Of a DNA stretch of 64,000 bases, positions 19,385-28,481 are shown one piece after another. The position numbers and the translations under genes are program-made. Numbering within the stretch: position 1 is the first letter of the stretch; the number at the start of each line of letters is the position of its first letter. The notes below the pieces were generated by a model. That model did no database searches. It was given only the letters and a program-made list of their open reading frames with translations, and was not told the DNA's origin. The stretch is from Streptomyces violaceusniger Tu 4113. GTDB taxonomy: Bacteria; Actinomycetota; Actinomycetes; Streptomycetales; Streptomycetaceae. The stretch lies in contig NC_015957.1 in NCBI RefSeq assembly GCF_000147815.2, positions 6,200,001-6,264,000 on the forward strand. Direction: 5' to 3'.

Positions 19385-19480
19385 CGGCGCCGGTCCCCTT
19401 CCGACGCCGCCCGCCCCCCCCCTCAGCACCCTCCTCCACAGACGGCGGACGGAGAGCGCCCTTTCCGGGTCCGGGGCTCC

Positions 19481-20137
19481 TCAGGCGGCGGGGACGGTGC
19501 GGATCGCGGCGATGTCGAACTGGAGGCGGACCTTCTCACTCACCAGCGCGCCGCCCTCGGCCAGTCGGGCGTTGTAGGTCAGGCCCCATTCGGAGCGGTT
19601 GATGGTGGTGGTGCCGTCGAAGCCCGCCCGCTGGTAGCCGAAGGGGTCCGTGACGTACCCGATGTAGGTGAGCTCCAGGACGACGGGGCGGGTGATGTCT
19701 CTGATCGTGAGGTCCCCGATCATGCGGTAGACGTCCGGGCCCGCGACCTCCACGGCGGTACTCGCGAACCGGATGTGGGGGTAGGTTCTGGCGTCCAGGA
19801 AGTCCCGGCCCATCAAGTGGTCGTCGCGCTGCTCGACACCGGTCTGGACACTGACGGTGGACAGCAGGATCTCGGCCCGGGAACGGCGCGGGTCGCGGCC
19901 GTCGAAGTAGAGGCGGCTTTCGAATTCCGTGAAGGCGCCACGTACCGTGCTCACCATGGCGTGCCGGACGGAGAAACCGATCCGGCTGTGGGCCGGATCG
20001 ACGATCCACTCTCCGGTGAGAGCCGCGAGGCCGGTATCCGGCACGGCGACGGCGCCGGACGCCGCCCGGGCAGGGGGGACCGCCGATGCCGCCTTGGCGA
20101 CCGCACGACGAGAGGTACTGCGGCTGAACAGGTTCAT
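19481..20137 (-). CDS. YceI-family protein
   Basis: 218 residues. The lipocalin-like YceI domain occupies about 45-215: GEWIVDPAHSRIGFSVRHAMVSTVRGAFTEF, then FDARTYPHIRF-type and DLTIRDITRPVVLELTY segments, and the KVRLQFDIAAIR end. YceI proteins bind polyisoprenoid-type lipids. The N-terminal 40 residues are Arg/Ala-rich without a clear hydrophobic core, so export is doubtful. The ATG at 20137 has GGGTGG upstream; a TTG seven codons earlier is an alternative. Its upstream region carries strong palindromes. Confidence 0.88.
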   Translation of the reverse strand: MNLFSRSTSRRAVAKAASAVPPARAASGAVAVPDTGLAALTGEWIVDPAHSRIGFSVRHAMVSTVRGAFTEFESRLYFDGRDPRRSRAEILLSTVSVQTGVEQRDDHLMGRDFLDARTYPHIRFASTAVEVAGPDVYRMIGDLTIRDITRPVVLELTYIGYVTDPFGYQRAGFDGTTTINRSEWGLTYNARLAEGGALVSEKVRLQFDIAAIRTVPAA

Positions 20138-20177
20138 GCCACCCGTTGTTACTTTCAACTTAGGGGGTGACGCAACC

Positions 20178-20215
20178 CTTGATCAAGAGGAGTTACTCAA
20201 GGATCTTGAGTAACT
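20178..20215 (-). promoter_or_regulatory. Palindromes and promoter upstream of yceI
   Basis: CTTGATCAAG (20178-20187) is a perfect 10-bp palindrome. AGTTACTCAAG (20191-20201) and CTTGAGTAACT (20205-20215) form a perfect 11-bp inverted repeat around GAT. On the minus strand TTGATC, 17 bp, CTAAGT fits a promoter for yceI whose -35 lies within the first palindrome. The shared TCAAG/CTTGA arms suggest tandem sites for one dimeric regulator (MarR-, HxlR- or TetR-like). Confidence 0.6.
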
Positions 20216-20336
20216 ACCTACAGGTGCCCTCCGAGCGGGCCCGTCAGCGGCCCGCGCGAGGACGCCCGCGCTCGACGCGGGGCGGCGTCCACACGGCTGA
20301 ATACGTCATCCTGGTCAACGCCCACTGATCACGACG

Positions 20337-21155
20337 ATGTTCCCGCCCGAGGAGAAGTCCCCGTTGACGACCGACAGCTACTACGAGCCGATCGACGAGC
20401 ACCGCTACAAGCCCACCGCACACGTCAGTGGCGCCTGGAGCACCGACGAACAGCACTTCAGCCCGCTCGGCGGGCTCATCGTCCACGCCATCGACCGCCA
20501 TCTCGCCACCCGGCCGCACACCGGGCTGCTGCTCAGCCGGATCAGCTTCGACATCCTCGGGCGCCTCGCCCTCGACGAGTGCGAGATCCGGGTGGAGACC
20601 GTCCGGCCCGGCCGCACCATCGAACTCATCGAGGCCGTCGTGCTCATCGCCGACCGCCCCGTGGTCCGGGCCCGTGCGTGGCTCCTCGCCGCCGTGGACA
20701 CCGCGGCCGTCGCCGGTGGCGCCGAGGACCGGCTCACCCCTCCCGAGAAGCTCGCCCCCTGGTCGATGTCCTCCCTGTGGCCCGGCGGGTACATCGCCTC
20801 CCTGGACTCCCGTCCGCTCGCGCCACCCCGGCCGGGCCGGGCGACCGTCTGGGTCTCCACCCCGCTCGCCCTCGTGGCCGGGCAGACCAGCACCCCGCTG
20901 GCCTCGTACGTCACGCTCGTCGACACCGCCAACGGGATCGCCGTACGACAGCCGCCCACCGCCTGGATGTTCCCCAACGTCGACCTGACCCTCCACCTCC
21001 ACCGCCAGCCCGAGGGCGGCTGGGCCGGGCTGGACACCACGGTCACCTTCGGTCCCACCGGCCAGGGCATCACCAGCACCGTGCTGCACGACCTGCGCGG
21101 TCCGATCGGACACGCCCAGCAGATCCTCACCGTCCGCCCCCTGCCCGGCGCCTGA
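20337..21155 (+). CDS. Acyl-CoA thioesterase-like protein (TesB/4HBT_3 type)
   Basis: 272 residues built from two hotdog halves. The visible signature is SPLGGLIVHAIDRH with LLLSRISFDILGRLALDE and VRPGRTIELIEAVV, as in thioesterase-superfamily proteins that hydrolyse acyl-CoA; the second half (TSTPLASYVTLVDTANGIAVRQ, MFPNVDLTLHLHR, GITSTVLHDLRGPIG) matches the C-terminal hotdog. The substrate is unknown. The ATG at 20337 has no ribosome binding site; a TTG at 20364 preceded by GAGGAGAAG is a serious alternative start. Confidence 0.78.
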   Translation: MFPPEEKSPLTTDSYYEPIDEHRYKPTAHVSGAWSTDEQHFSPLGGLIVHAIDRHLATRPHTGLLLSRISFDILGRLALDECEIRVETVRPGRTIELIEAVVLIADRPVVRARAWLLAAVDTAAVAGGAEDRLTPPEKLAPWSMSSLWPGGYIASLDSRPLAPPRPGRATVWVSTPLALVAGQTSTPLASYVTLVDTANGIAVRQPPTAWMFPNVDLTLHLHRQPEGGWAGLDTTVTFGPTGQGITSTVLHDLRGPIGHAQQILTVRPLPGA

Positions 21156-21393
21156 CCTCGTGCGACACATGCCGCCACCGGCGAGGTGGCGGCCCTCCCT
21201 GTACGATGACGCGGCAAGCAACGAACCACTCTGCCTGACGCAGAGCTGGCGCGACCGCTCGGCGGCCGCGGTCTTCTGCCTCCTCATCGGCGCGGACCCG
21301 GTATCTACCCCGGTCCAGCGCGAGAGGACAGCTCTCGGCGCACTCCGGCATGCCGGCCCGGGTGCGCTACCAGGCGGCGGAAAGGCGTCGGCC

Positions 21394-22752
21394 GTGGCAT
21401 CCGCGGTCTCCAGCACCACCCCTCCTCCCGCACAGCGCGCCGGCTACCGGCACCTGCTGCGCACACCGGGCGCATGGACCTTCCTGCTGCCCGGCTTCGC
21501 CGCCCGGCAGCCGTTCGCGATGCTGACGATCAGCATCGTGCTGCTGCTGCGCCACACCACCGGGTCGTACGGGCTCGCCGGTGCGGTCGCGGCCGTCACC
21601 GGCGTGTCCATGGCGCTGTTCGCGCCCCAGAGCGGCAAGCTGGCCGACCGCCACGGGCAGAGCGCGGTCCTGGTGCCGGGTGTGCTGCTCCACGCGGCGG
21701 CCGCCGCCCTGCTGACGGCGCTCGCCCTGGCCCACGCGCCACTGTGGGCGCTGATCGCCGCCGCGGTGCCGACGGGCGCTTCCGTCCCGCAGGTCGGGCC
21801 CATGGTGCGGGCCCGCTGGGCGGCCGCCCTCGGGGACGGCGCTCTCGGGGACGGCGCCCCGGGCGGATCCGGGCCGCGTGCGGGGCGCCATCCGCTGCTG
21901 GCGACCGCCGCCGCGTTCGAGTCCGTGACGGACGAGCTGACGTTCGTCATCGGCCCCGTGCTCGCCACCGGTTTGAGCACCGGTGTGCACCCGGCGTCCG
22001 GCCTGATCGCGGAGGCGGCGCTGACGCTGGTGGGCGGACTGCTCTTCGCGGCCCAGCGCCGTACCGCGCCGCCGCTGAGCGCGGCGCGGGCGGACACCCG
22101 CGAGCGGCCCGCCTCGGCGCTGTCCGTACCGGGCGTACGGGTCCTGGCCGTGGCCTTCCTGGGCGTCGGCTCGGTCTTCGGCGGGATGCAGGTCGCCCTG
22201 ACCGCCTTCGCCCAGGAACACGGCCAACCGGCCCTGAATGGTGTGCTGTACGGCGTCTTCGCGGCGGGCAACATGCTCGCGGGCGTGGCCTGTGGCGCCA
22301 TCGCCTGGCGCACCTCCCCCCGGCGGCGGCTGCTGACCTCCTACGCCGCGCTGACGCTGATCTGCTCAACGCTGTGGGCGGTGTCCGCGCCGCTGCCGCT
22401 GGGCGGGCTGGGACTGCTGGCGGGCCTGTGCATCGCACCGGCGCTGATCACCGGGTACAGCCTGGTGGAGGCCCTGGTCCCGGCCACGTCCCGGACCGAG
22501 GCGTTCACCTGGCTGACCGGTTCGGTCGCGCTGGGGCAGGCCGCGGCGGTGACGGCGGCCGGACAGCTGGCGGACGGTTACGGCGCGAGCGCCGCCTTCA
22601 CGGTGCCGCTTGTCGGCACGGCGCTGGCCCTGCTGACGGTGGTATCCCTGCGGGCCCGGATCGCGCCGCGCGGCGTCTCCACGGCGATACGCCATGAGCA
22701 GCGCACCGCCGAAACCCACTCCGCGTCACTCCAGACGGCGGACACCCCCTGA
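21394..22752 (+). CDS. MFS transporter
   Basis: 452 residues from the GTG at 21394, chosen because GGAAAGG lies eight bases upstream and the preceding in-frame 78 codons look non-coding. Twelve hydrophobic segments. The early GYRHLLRTPGAWTFLLPGFAARQPFAMLT and FAPQSGKLADRHGQ match the MFS subgroup common in actinobacteria and usually assumed to export small molecules. A GDGALGDGAPGG loop after helix 6 arises from a small internal repeat. No regulator adjoins it; the substrate is unknown. The 238 bp before it show no other gene. Confidence 0.82.
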   Translation: MASAVSSTTPPPAQRAGYRHLLRTPGAWTFLLPGFAARQPFAMLTISIVLLLRHTTGSYGLAGAVAAVTGVSMALFAPQSGKLADRHGQSAVLVPGVLLHAAAAALLTALALAHAPLWALIAAAVPTGASVPQVGPMVRARWAAALGDGALGDGAPGGSGPRAGRHPLLATAAAFESVTDELTFVIGPVLATGLSTGVHPASGLIAEAALTLVGGLLFAAQRRTAPPLSAARADTRERPASALSVPGVRVLAVAFLGVGSVFGGMQVALTAFAQEHGQPALNGVLYGVFAAGNMLAGVACGAIAWRTSPRRRLLTSYAALTLICSTLWAVSAPLPLGGLGLLAGLCIAPALITGYSLVEALVPATSRTEAFTWLTGSVALGQAAAVTAAGQLADGYGASAAFTVPLVGTALALLTVVSLRARIAPRGVSTAIRHEQRTAETHSASLQTADTP

Positions 22753-22784
22753 GCGACATCCGGCCGTACGGTCCCGGCACGCCC

Positions 22785-23657
22785 TCACGCGAACGTCACC
22801 TCCGCCGTGGCGTGCCGGGCCTCCCGGTGGGTGGCGATGCGCAGGTCGGCGCCGCTGCCGGAGGGTGTGCCGGACGCCAGGAGGTGTTCCCCGGCGAACA
22901 GCGGCCGCCGCAGTCGATAGGACAGCGAGGCCACCCGCCGTGCCGGGGCGTGGCGGCGGACGAGTTCGAGCATGAGCAGGGCCAGCAGCGGGCCGTGGAC
23001 GACCGGACCCGGGTAGCCCTCCTCCCCTTGCGCGTACGGCGTGTCGTAGTGGATGCGGTGGGCGTTGGCGGTGAGCGCGCTGAACCGGAACAGCAGGGTC
23101 GGGTCCGGGTGCAGCGGGAGTTGCCACGTCCCGTCGGGGTCGGGGGCGGCTGCTTCGTCGAGGGCGGCCGGGTGGTGGCGCACGGAGCCGCGCCCCGACC
23201 GGTAGACGATGTCCTGCTCCTCGACGAGGCAGGTCCGGCCACGCTGGCGGAGTTCCCGGCGCTCGGTGACGAACAGCAGCTCCCCCGTGCTCCCGTGTTT
23301 GGCCGTCACCGTGCCCAGGCTGCTGATGCGCTCGGCCGGCTCGCCGAGGCGCAGCGGTTCGGTGATCTCGCACCGTCCTCCGGCGATCATCCGCTGCCGG
23401 TGCGGGATGGGCGGCACGAAGTGGCCGTCCCGGGGGTGTCCGTCGGTTCCGAGCTCCCGCTGGGCGGGCCAGTGCAGGAAGTGGAGCCAGTGCCACAGCG
23501 GTGGCAGGGGCTCACCGTCCTTCGCCACGGCCTCGGGCAGGTCGAGGACCGCCGACAGGGCCGCGACGGGGCCGACGGGCAGGGCGTCCTCGGCCGTGAC
23601 CGGTCCCGGGGCCCAGGACGCGACGTACGAGCTGAGCGGGGGCGGGGTGGGTCGCAT
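22785..23657 (-). CDS. MaoC/FAS1-like hydroxyacyl-thioester dehydratase (mesaconyl-CoA hydratase-like)
   Basis: 290 residues, double hotdog. The N-terminal part (LPPLWHWLHFL, FVPPIPHRQRMIAGG) and the central hydratase block LLFRFSALTANAHRIHYD, followed by GYPGPVVHGPLLALLMLEL, are those of mesaconyl-C4-CoA hydratase and related FAS1-like dehydratases. It should hydrate or dehydrate a CoA thioester in the cytoplasm. The ATG at 23657 has GAGGAGG upstream. The alpha/beta hydrolase lies just upstream on the same strand (36-bp gap), and an acyl-CoA dehydrogenase and LysR regulator are close by, suggesting a small acyl-CoA pathway. Confidence 0.82.
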   Translation of the reverse strand: MRPTPPPLSSYVASWAPGPVTAEDALPVGPVAALSAVLDLPEAVAKDGEPLPPLWHWLHFLHWPAQRELGTDGHPRDGHFVPPIPHRQRMIAGGRCEITEPLRLGEPAERISSLGTVTAKHGSTGELLFVTERRELRQRGRTCLVEEQDIVYRSGRGSVRHHPAALDEAAAPDPDGTWQLPLHPDPTLLFRFSALTANAHRIHYDTPYAQGEEGYPGPVVHGPLLALLMLELVRRHAPARRVASLSYRLRRPLFAGEHLLASGTPSGSGADLRIATHREARHATAEVTFA

Positions 23658-23692
23658 GGTTCTTCTGTCCCTCCTCATGCGTGAGCAGGTGG

Positions 23693-24517
23693 TCAGACCG
23701 GGAAGGGCTCCTCCGCCAGGAACGACGACACGATCGTCGCCGCCGCCGGGCGGCACTCCTGGAAATAGCCGTGCCGCGCGCCCTCGAAGATGTGCGTACG
23801 CGCCTGGGGGATGCGCGAGGCGAGCAGCGGTACGTTGGCCGCCGGGGTGAGCCGGTCGTCCGCGCCGTGCAGGATCAACGTGGGCGCGGTGATCAGTGGG
23901 AGGACGTCCCAGGCGTCGTGTCGATTGCTGGCCACCAGGTGGCCCCGCCGGGCGTGCGGGGGCATGCCGGGGGCGCCGAGGGTCGTATAGGGCCCGGGGT
24001 GTGCGGACCGCCAGGCCGGGGTGTACATCAGGTCGATCAGCGCTTCGTTCGCCGCCCGCGCGTCGGTCTGGGCCAGGGAGCGCCGCACCGCCATGTCGCG
24101 CTCCGTCGCGTGGGGACCGCCGGGCGAGGTGCAGCCGAGGACGAGCCGCCGGATCCGGTGCGGATGGCGGGCGGCGACCCACTGGGCGACCCGCCCTCCC
24201 ATGGAGGTCCCGTACAGATCGGCGCGCTCGATGCCCAGGTGGTCGAGGACGGCGATCACATCGTCGGCGAAGCCCGGCGTCGAGTAGGGGTGGTCGGGCT
24301 TTTCGCTTTCTCCCGTGCCACGCCAGTCCATGGTGAGGGTGGTGTGGGTGGCGTGGAAGTCCGCCCGTATGCCGTCCCACCAGTGGTGGTTGTTGGCCTG
24401 GCCCGCCAGCAGCACCAGCGGGGGCCGTCCGGTGCCGTGGTGCTGATAGGCGAGGAGGGTGCCGTCCAGCGCGCGGGCGTGGCCGCTGACCTGCTGATGG
24501 ACGTCGGTGCTTGCCAT
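23693..24517 (-). CDS. Alpha/beta hydrolase
   Basis: 274 residues. Oxyanion strand LVLLAGQANNHHWWDG, nucleophile elbow GTSMGG (Ser about 105), acid in LILHGADDRLTP, and histidine in FEGARHGYF. The closest recognised types are 3-oxoadipate enol-lactonase-like and similar carbon-ester hydrolases. The ATG at 24517 follows AAAGGCGAGAG. It is upstream of the MaoC-like gene in a probable operon and shares a 52-bp junction with the LysR gene on the same strand. The substrate is unknown. Confidence 0.85.
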   Translation of the reverse strand: MASTDVHQQVSGHARALDGTLLAYQHHGTGRPPLVLLAGQANNHHWWDGIRADFHATHTTLTMDWRGTGESEKPDHPYSTPGFADDVIAVLDHLGIERADLYGTSMGGRVAQWVAARHPHRIRRLVLGCTSPGGPHATERDMAVRRSLAQTDARAANEALIDLMYTPAWRSAHPGPYTTLGAPGMPPHARRGHLVASNRHDAWDVLPLITAPTLILHGADDRLTPAANVPLLASRIPQARTHIFEGARHGYFQECRPAAATIVSSFLAEEPFPV

Positions 24518-24569
24518 GGGTGTCTCTCGCCTTTCGGGCTTCACGGGTCGTTTTTCGGGGATCCGGGCT

Positions 24570-25541
24570 TCAGGTGTCTTCGGTGGGTGCGGCCCGCGTG
24601 TGCAGCCGGGCGGAGGGCCACCGCTCCTGGTCCACGGCCGAGGTGATCTGGTGGAGCAGTTCCCGGGCGACGGCCTCCACCGCTGGTGGTGTCCGCCCGG
24701 CTCTCGACGTCGCGAGGACGATCGAACGCCATACGGCGGGTGCGCTGAGCGGTGCCGCGCTGAGTGTGCCATCGGCCACGTCCTCGGCGATGCCCAGCCC
24801 CGGCAGGATCGTCCAGCCGTGCCCGGCCCGGACGAGTTGCTTCTGCACCCGCATGGAGTTGGTCTGCACGACGACGTCCATCTCGACCGCCGCCCGTCCG
24901 GCGGCCCCGTCGATCAGGCTGCGCAGGGCGTGCCCGGCCGCGGGCATGACCAGCGGATGCTCGGCGGCCCGCGCGAAGGGGACGGGCTGATCGCCACGCA
25001 GCCCCTCGGACGGTGGCGCGACCGCCCACAGCCGCTCGCGCACCAGGGGACGGAGGTTCAGCGACGGTGCGCCGGCCAGGTTGTAGAGCAGCGTGAGGTC
25101 CAGGTCGCCGTCGTCCAGCCATTGCTGGAGGTGCCCGGAGTACGCCGTCATCAGGCGCAGCTCGATCCCGGGGTGGTCCCGGGCGAGCGCGGACACCAGC
25201 GGCTCCGCCAGCAGATCGGTGGTGCTCTCCAGCAGGCCCACGGTGACGATGCCGGTCACCACGCCCGGGGTCGGCTGGACCTCGGCACGGGCGCGCTCCA
25301 GCTCGTTCAGGGCGCGGCGAGCGCGGTCGGCCATGATCGCGCCGGCCTCGGTGGGCCGCATGCCCTGCCGGGTCCGCTCGAAAAGGAGGACGCCCAGCTC
25401 CTGCTCCAGGGTGCGGATCTGCCGGGTGACCGCGGGCTGGACCAGATGGAGCAACTCCGCGGCCCGGGTGACGCTGCCGACCTCGGCGACCGTGACGAGT
25501 GCCTTGAGTTGTTTGACGTCCAACGCTCGCTCTCCAGCCAT
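24570..25541 (-). CDS. LysR-family regulator
   Basis: About 323 residues. The HTH reads DVKQLKALVTVAEVGSVTRAAELLHLVQPAVTRQIRTLEQELG; a periplasmic-binding-like effector domain follows. The start is uncertain: ATG 25541 is given, but TTG 25523 gives the more usual LysR N-terminus. It is divergent from the acyl-CoA dehydrogenase and upstream of the hydrolase/hydratase pair on its own strand, so it may control both directions. The gap holds a repeated CACGTA/CACGT motif 17 bp apart. Confidence 0.88.
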   Translation of the reverse strand: MAGERALDVKQLKALVTVAEVGSVTRAAELLHLVQPAVTRQIRTLEQELGVLLFERTRQGMRPTEAGAIMADRARRALNELERARAEVQPTPGVVTGIVTVGLLESTTDLLAEPLVSALARDHPGIELRLMTAYSGHLQQWLDDGDLDLTLLYNLAGAPSLNLRPLVRERLWAVAPPSEGLRGDQPVPFARAAEHPLVMPAAGHALRSLIDGAAGRAAVEMDVVVQTNSMRVQKQLVRAGHGWTILPGLGIAEDVADGTLSAAPLSAPAVWRSIVLATSRAGRTPPAVEAVARELLHQITSAVDQERWPSARLHTRAAPTEDT

Positions 25542-25668
25542 CCGCGCCCGGCATGGACGTATCACGTATTGCTATTTCACTGGCACGTCCATGAGTGTCC
25601 ATGATGACACTGAGCTCGGAAGCCAATCCCGCCTCCCCCGTCTTCCCGCCCCGCAGGAGTGTCAGAGC

Positions 25669-26832
25669 ATGAGCACCCTCGACATCGTGTCCGAGGACGA
25701 GCGGTTCATCGTCAGGACGGTGCGCGACTTCGTGGACAACGACGTCAAACCGGTCGTCCAGGAGCTGGAGCACACCAACACCTACCCCGAGGCCCTGATC
25801 GAGCGGATGAAACAGCTCGGTGTCTTCGGGCTCGCCATCCCGGAGGAGTACGGCGGCACCCCCGTCTCCACCCCGTGTTATGTCCTGATCACCGAGGAAC
25901 TGGCCCGCGGCTGGATGAGCCTGGCCGGTGCGATGGGCGGCCACACCGTGGTCGCCACCCTCCTGCTGCGCTTCGGCACCGAGGAACAGAAGCGCCGCTA
26001 TCTGCCGAGGATGGCCACCGGCGAGATCCGGGCCACCCTGGCGCTGACCGAACCGGGCGGCGGCTCCGACCTCCAGGCCATGCGCACCGTGGCCCGTAAG
26101 GACGCGGACGGCTATGTGGTGGACGGCTCCAAGACCTGGATCACCAACTCCCGGCGCTCCCAACTGATCGCCCTGCTCTGCAAGACCGACCCCGACGCCA
26201 CCCCCGCGCACCAGGGCATCTCCATCCTGCTGGTCGAGCACGGGCCCGGTCTGACGGTCTCCCGCGATCTGCCCAAGCTCGGCTACAAGGGCGTCGAGAG
26301 CTGCGAGTTGTCGTTCGACGGCTACCGTGCCCCGGCCGACGCCGTTCTGGGCGGTGTGGAGGGCAAGGGCTTCGCCCAGATGATGAAGGGGCTGGAGACC
26401 GGCCGGCTGCAGGTCGCCTCCCGTGCGCTCGGCGTCGGCCGGGCGGCGCTGGAGGACGCGCTGGCCTACGCCCAGGAACGCGAGTCGTTCGGCAAGCCGA
26501 TCTGGCAACACCAGTCGATCGGCAACTACCTCGCCGACATGGCCACCTCGCTGACCGCGGCCCGTCAGCTCACCCTGTATGCCGCGCGGGCGGCCGACGC
26601 GGGGCGGCGCGTGGACATGGAGGCGGGCATGGCGAAGCTGTTCGCCTCCGAGACCGCCATGGAGATCGCGCTCAACGCCGTCCGCATCCACGGTGGTTAC
26701 GGCTATTCCACCGAGTTCGACGTGGAGCGCTACTTTCGCGACGCGCCCCTGATGATCGTCGGTGAGGGCACCAATGAGATCCAGCGCAATGTGATCGCGG
26801 CGCAGCTCGTCAAGCGTGGCGGACTGGAGTGA
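25669..26832 (+). CDS. Acyl-CoA dehydrogenase
   Basis: 387 residues, standard length. N-terminal helices (EDERFIVRTVRDFVDNDVKPVVQELE), FAD-binding TLALTEPGGGSDLQAM and the SKTWITN segment, and the C-terminal IHGGYGYSTEFDVERYFRDAPLMIVGEGTNEIQRNVI. The catalytic Glu is expected in GEGTNEIQ (about 366). It oxidises an acyl-CoA to the enoyl-CoA with FAD. The ATG at 25669 follows a GGAG. Its last codons begin a 15-bp tandem repeat. Divergent LysR and nearby hydratase suggest one pathway. Confidence 0.93.
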   Translation: MSTLDIVSEDERFIVRTVRDFVDNDVKPVVQELEHTNTYPEALIERMKQLGVFGLAIPEEYGGTPVSTPCYVLITEELARGWMSLAGAMGGHTVVATLLLRFGTEEQKRRYLPRMATGEIRATLALTEPGGGSDLQAMRTVARKDADGYVVDGSKTWITNSRRSQLIALLCKTDPDATPAHQGISILLVEHGPGLTVSRDLPKLGYKGVESCELSFDGYRAPADAVLGGVEGKGFAQMMKGLETGRLQVASRALGVGRAALEDALAYAQERESFGKPIWQHQSIGNYLADMATSLTAARQLTLYAARAADAGRRVDMEAGMAKLFASETAMEIALNAVRIHGGYGYSTEFDVERYFRDAPLMIVGEGTNEIQRNVIAAQLVKRGGLE

Positions 26833-26885
26833 GGTGGAGGGGAGTGAGGCGGGCTGGAGTGAGGCGGGCTGGAGTGACGTCCGCT
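26826..26885. repeat. 15-bp tandem repeat (4 units) starting at the acyl-CoA dehydrogenase stop codon
   Basis: Units at 26826, 26841, 26856 and 26871. The consensus is GGAGTGAGGCGGGCT; units 2 and 3 are identical, the outer two diverged. The stop TGA of the upstream gene lies in unit 1 and the same TGA recurs in each unit. The array ends 15 bp before the stop of the convergent FAD oxidase. Confidence 0.85.
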
Positions 26886-26899
26886 CGCCTGCCGCGCGC

Positions 26900-28273
26900 T
26901 CAGCCGCCTGCGATGACCTTGCCCGGGTTGAGAATCCCATGCGGGTCGAGCGCCGCCTTGACGGCACGGTGCATCTCCAGAACGGCCGATGTGAGCTCCC
27001 GTTCCAGACCGTCCCGCTTCAGCAGGCCCACCCCGTGTTCACCGGTGACCGTGCCGCCGAGGTCGATGGCGTCCGCGATGATGTCGTGGAAGGCGGCCTG
27101 GGCCCGCTCCCGGGCCGCCGTGTCGCCGGGCTGGGTGATCAGCAGCGGGTGGAGGTTGCCGTCACCGGCGTGGGCGATGTTGGCGATGAGCGTGTCATGG
27201 CGGGTGGCGGCGCGCTCGATCCGCGCCAGCATCTCCGGTACGGCCGCCTTGGGCACGCAGACGTCCTCGGTGAGCACCGGGCCCAGCCGCTCCAGCGCCG
27301 GATAGGCGAGCCGCCTGGCCGAGAACAGCGCGTCGGCCTCCTCCTGGTCCGTGGACTGCGCGGCCCAGGTCGCTCCCGCCTCCTCGAAACAGGCGAGCAT
27401 GCGCTCTGCTTCCTGCGCACCGGCCGGGCCCGGGGCGTCCGTACGGCCGAGGAGCACCACGTCCGCGTCGACGGACAGGCCCATGTTCTTCCACTTGTCG
27501 ACCGCCGCCAGGCAGTGCCGGTCGATCAGCTCCAGCGCGGACGGGGTGAGGCCTGCGGCCCCGATCGCGGCGACCGCGCGTCCCGCCGCCACGACCGAGG
27601 AGAAGTATCCGGCGACCGTGCGCTCGGCCTCACGCCGCGGCCGCAGCCGCACCGTGACCTCGGTGATCACTCCCAGGGTGCCTTCGGAGCCGACCATCAG
27701 CCCCGCCAGGTCGTACCCGGCGACCCCCTTGGCGGTCCTGCGGCCGAGCCGCACGAGCTCACCGGTGCCGGTCACCACCTCCAGGCCGAGCACATAGTCG
27801 CGGGTGACGCCGTACTTCACACAGCACAGCCCGCCCGCGTTGGTCGCCACATTGCCGCCGATGGTGGACCAGGGTGCGCTCGCCGGATCCGGCGGGTACC
27901 AGAGGCCCTGCTCGGCGCAGGCGGCCCGCAGATCGTCGTTGACCACACCCGGTCCGACGACCGCGAGGCGCTCCACGGGGTCGATCTCGTGGATGGTGTC
28001 CATGGCCTCGGTGGAGAGCATCACACAGCCCTCGACGGCGTTGGCGCCACCGGAGAGACCGGTGCCCGCCCCCCGGGTGACCAGCGGAACGCCGTGCCGT
28101 ACACAGGCCCGCACCACGGAACGCACTTCCAGCGCCGTGCGTGGCCGCACCACCACGAGGGGCGTGCCGTGCGGCGCCCACTCCGCCTCGTCGTGGACGA
28201 ATCCGGCGGCGACGCCGGGGTCCTCGACCATCCGGCCGTCCGGCAGCTCCTGCCGCAGATCATCGATCAACAC
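26900..28273 (-). CDS. FAD-linked oxidase, GlcD/D-lactate dehydrogenase type
   Basis: 457 residues. PCMH-type FAD domain ([75 protein letters not shown]), then an FAD-oxidase C-terminal domain with [11 protein letters not shown] and [11 protein letters not shown]. The family oxidises 2-hydroxyacids such as glycolate, D-lactate or D-2-hydroxyglutarate. The GTG at 28273 has AGGGGA upstream; an in-frame extension of 82 codons would cross the DUF1348 promoter and is rejected. No iron-sulfur GlcF partner is nearby. Confidence 0.88.
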   Translation of the reverse strand: MLIDDLRQELPDGRMVEDPGVAAGFVHDEAEWAPHGTPLVVVRPRTALEVRSVVRACVRHGVPLVTRGAGTGLSGGANAVEGCVMLSTEAMDTIHEIDPVERLAVVGPGVVNDDLRAACAEQGLWYPPDPASAPWSTIGGNVATNAGGLCCVKYGVTRDYVLGLEVVTGTGELVRLGRRTAKGVAGYDLAGLMVGSEGTLGVITEVTVRLRPRREAERTVAGYFSSVVAAGRAVAAIGAAGLTPSALELIDRHCLAAVDKWKNMGLSVDADVVLLGRTDAPGPAGAQEAERMLACFEEAGATWAAQSTDQEEADALFSARRLAYPALERLGPVLTEDVCVPKAAVPEMLARIERAATRHDTLIANIAHAGDGNLHPLLITQPGDTAARERAQAAFHDIIADAIDLGGTVTGEHGVGLLKRDGLERELTSAVLEMHRAVKAALDPHGILNPGKVIAGG

Positions 28274-28385
28274 GCCCGGTCCCCTGCCTTGTCGTCGAGC
28301 ACGGTCATTCCGCTCGCACGGTACCCACCGCACCGACAAGCCGCGCTCACCGCCCCCGCCACCAGGACGGCCGCGGGCCGGTCCT

Positions 28386-28443
28386 TGCGCGAGAACCATC
28401 GTTCTCCTATGCTCGCACCCGAAGAGGAGAATGCTCGTTCTCC
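28386..28443 (+). promoter_or_regulatory. Promoter with two TetR-type operators for DUF1348-TetR operon
   Basis: TTGCGC (28386-28391) and TATGCT (28409-28414) with a 17-bp spacer. The spacer begins with the perfect repeat GAGAAC-CATC-GTTCTC (28392-28407). A second copy, GAGAATGCTCGTTCTC (28428-28443), lies just beyond the expected transcription start. The matching sequences and positions are those of an autorepressed TetR operon. Confidence 0.8.
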
Positions 28444-28481
28444 CCTTCCCCGCCCCGCTCCACCGCTCACAAGGAGACGCT

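Noticed and set aside
22785..26832. Itaconate or mesaconate degradation cluster
   Set aside because: The hydratase resembles mesaconyl-CoA hydratase, but no CoA transferase or citramalyl-CoA lyase is present; pathway left open.
26826..26885. Possible CRISPR-like array
   Set aside because: Units are contiguous 15-mers without spacers and no cas genes are present; same for the 17- and 20-bp arrays.
24541..26967. 808-codon minus-strand frame spanning LysR and acyl-CoA dehydrogenase
   Set aside because: Runs through two well-supported genes in other frames and through the 15-bp repeats (giving ASLQPASLQPASL); a shadow.
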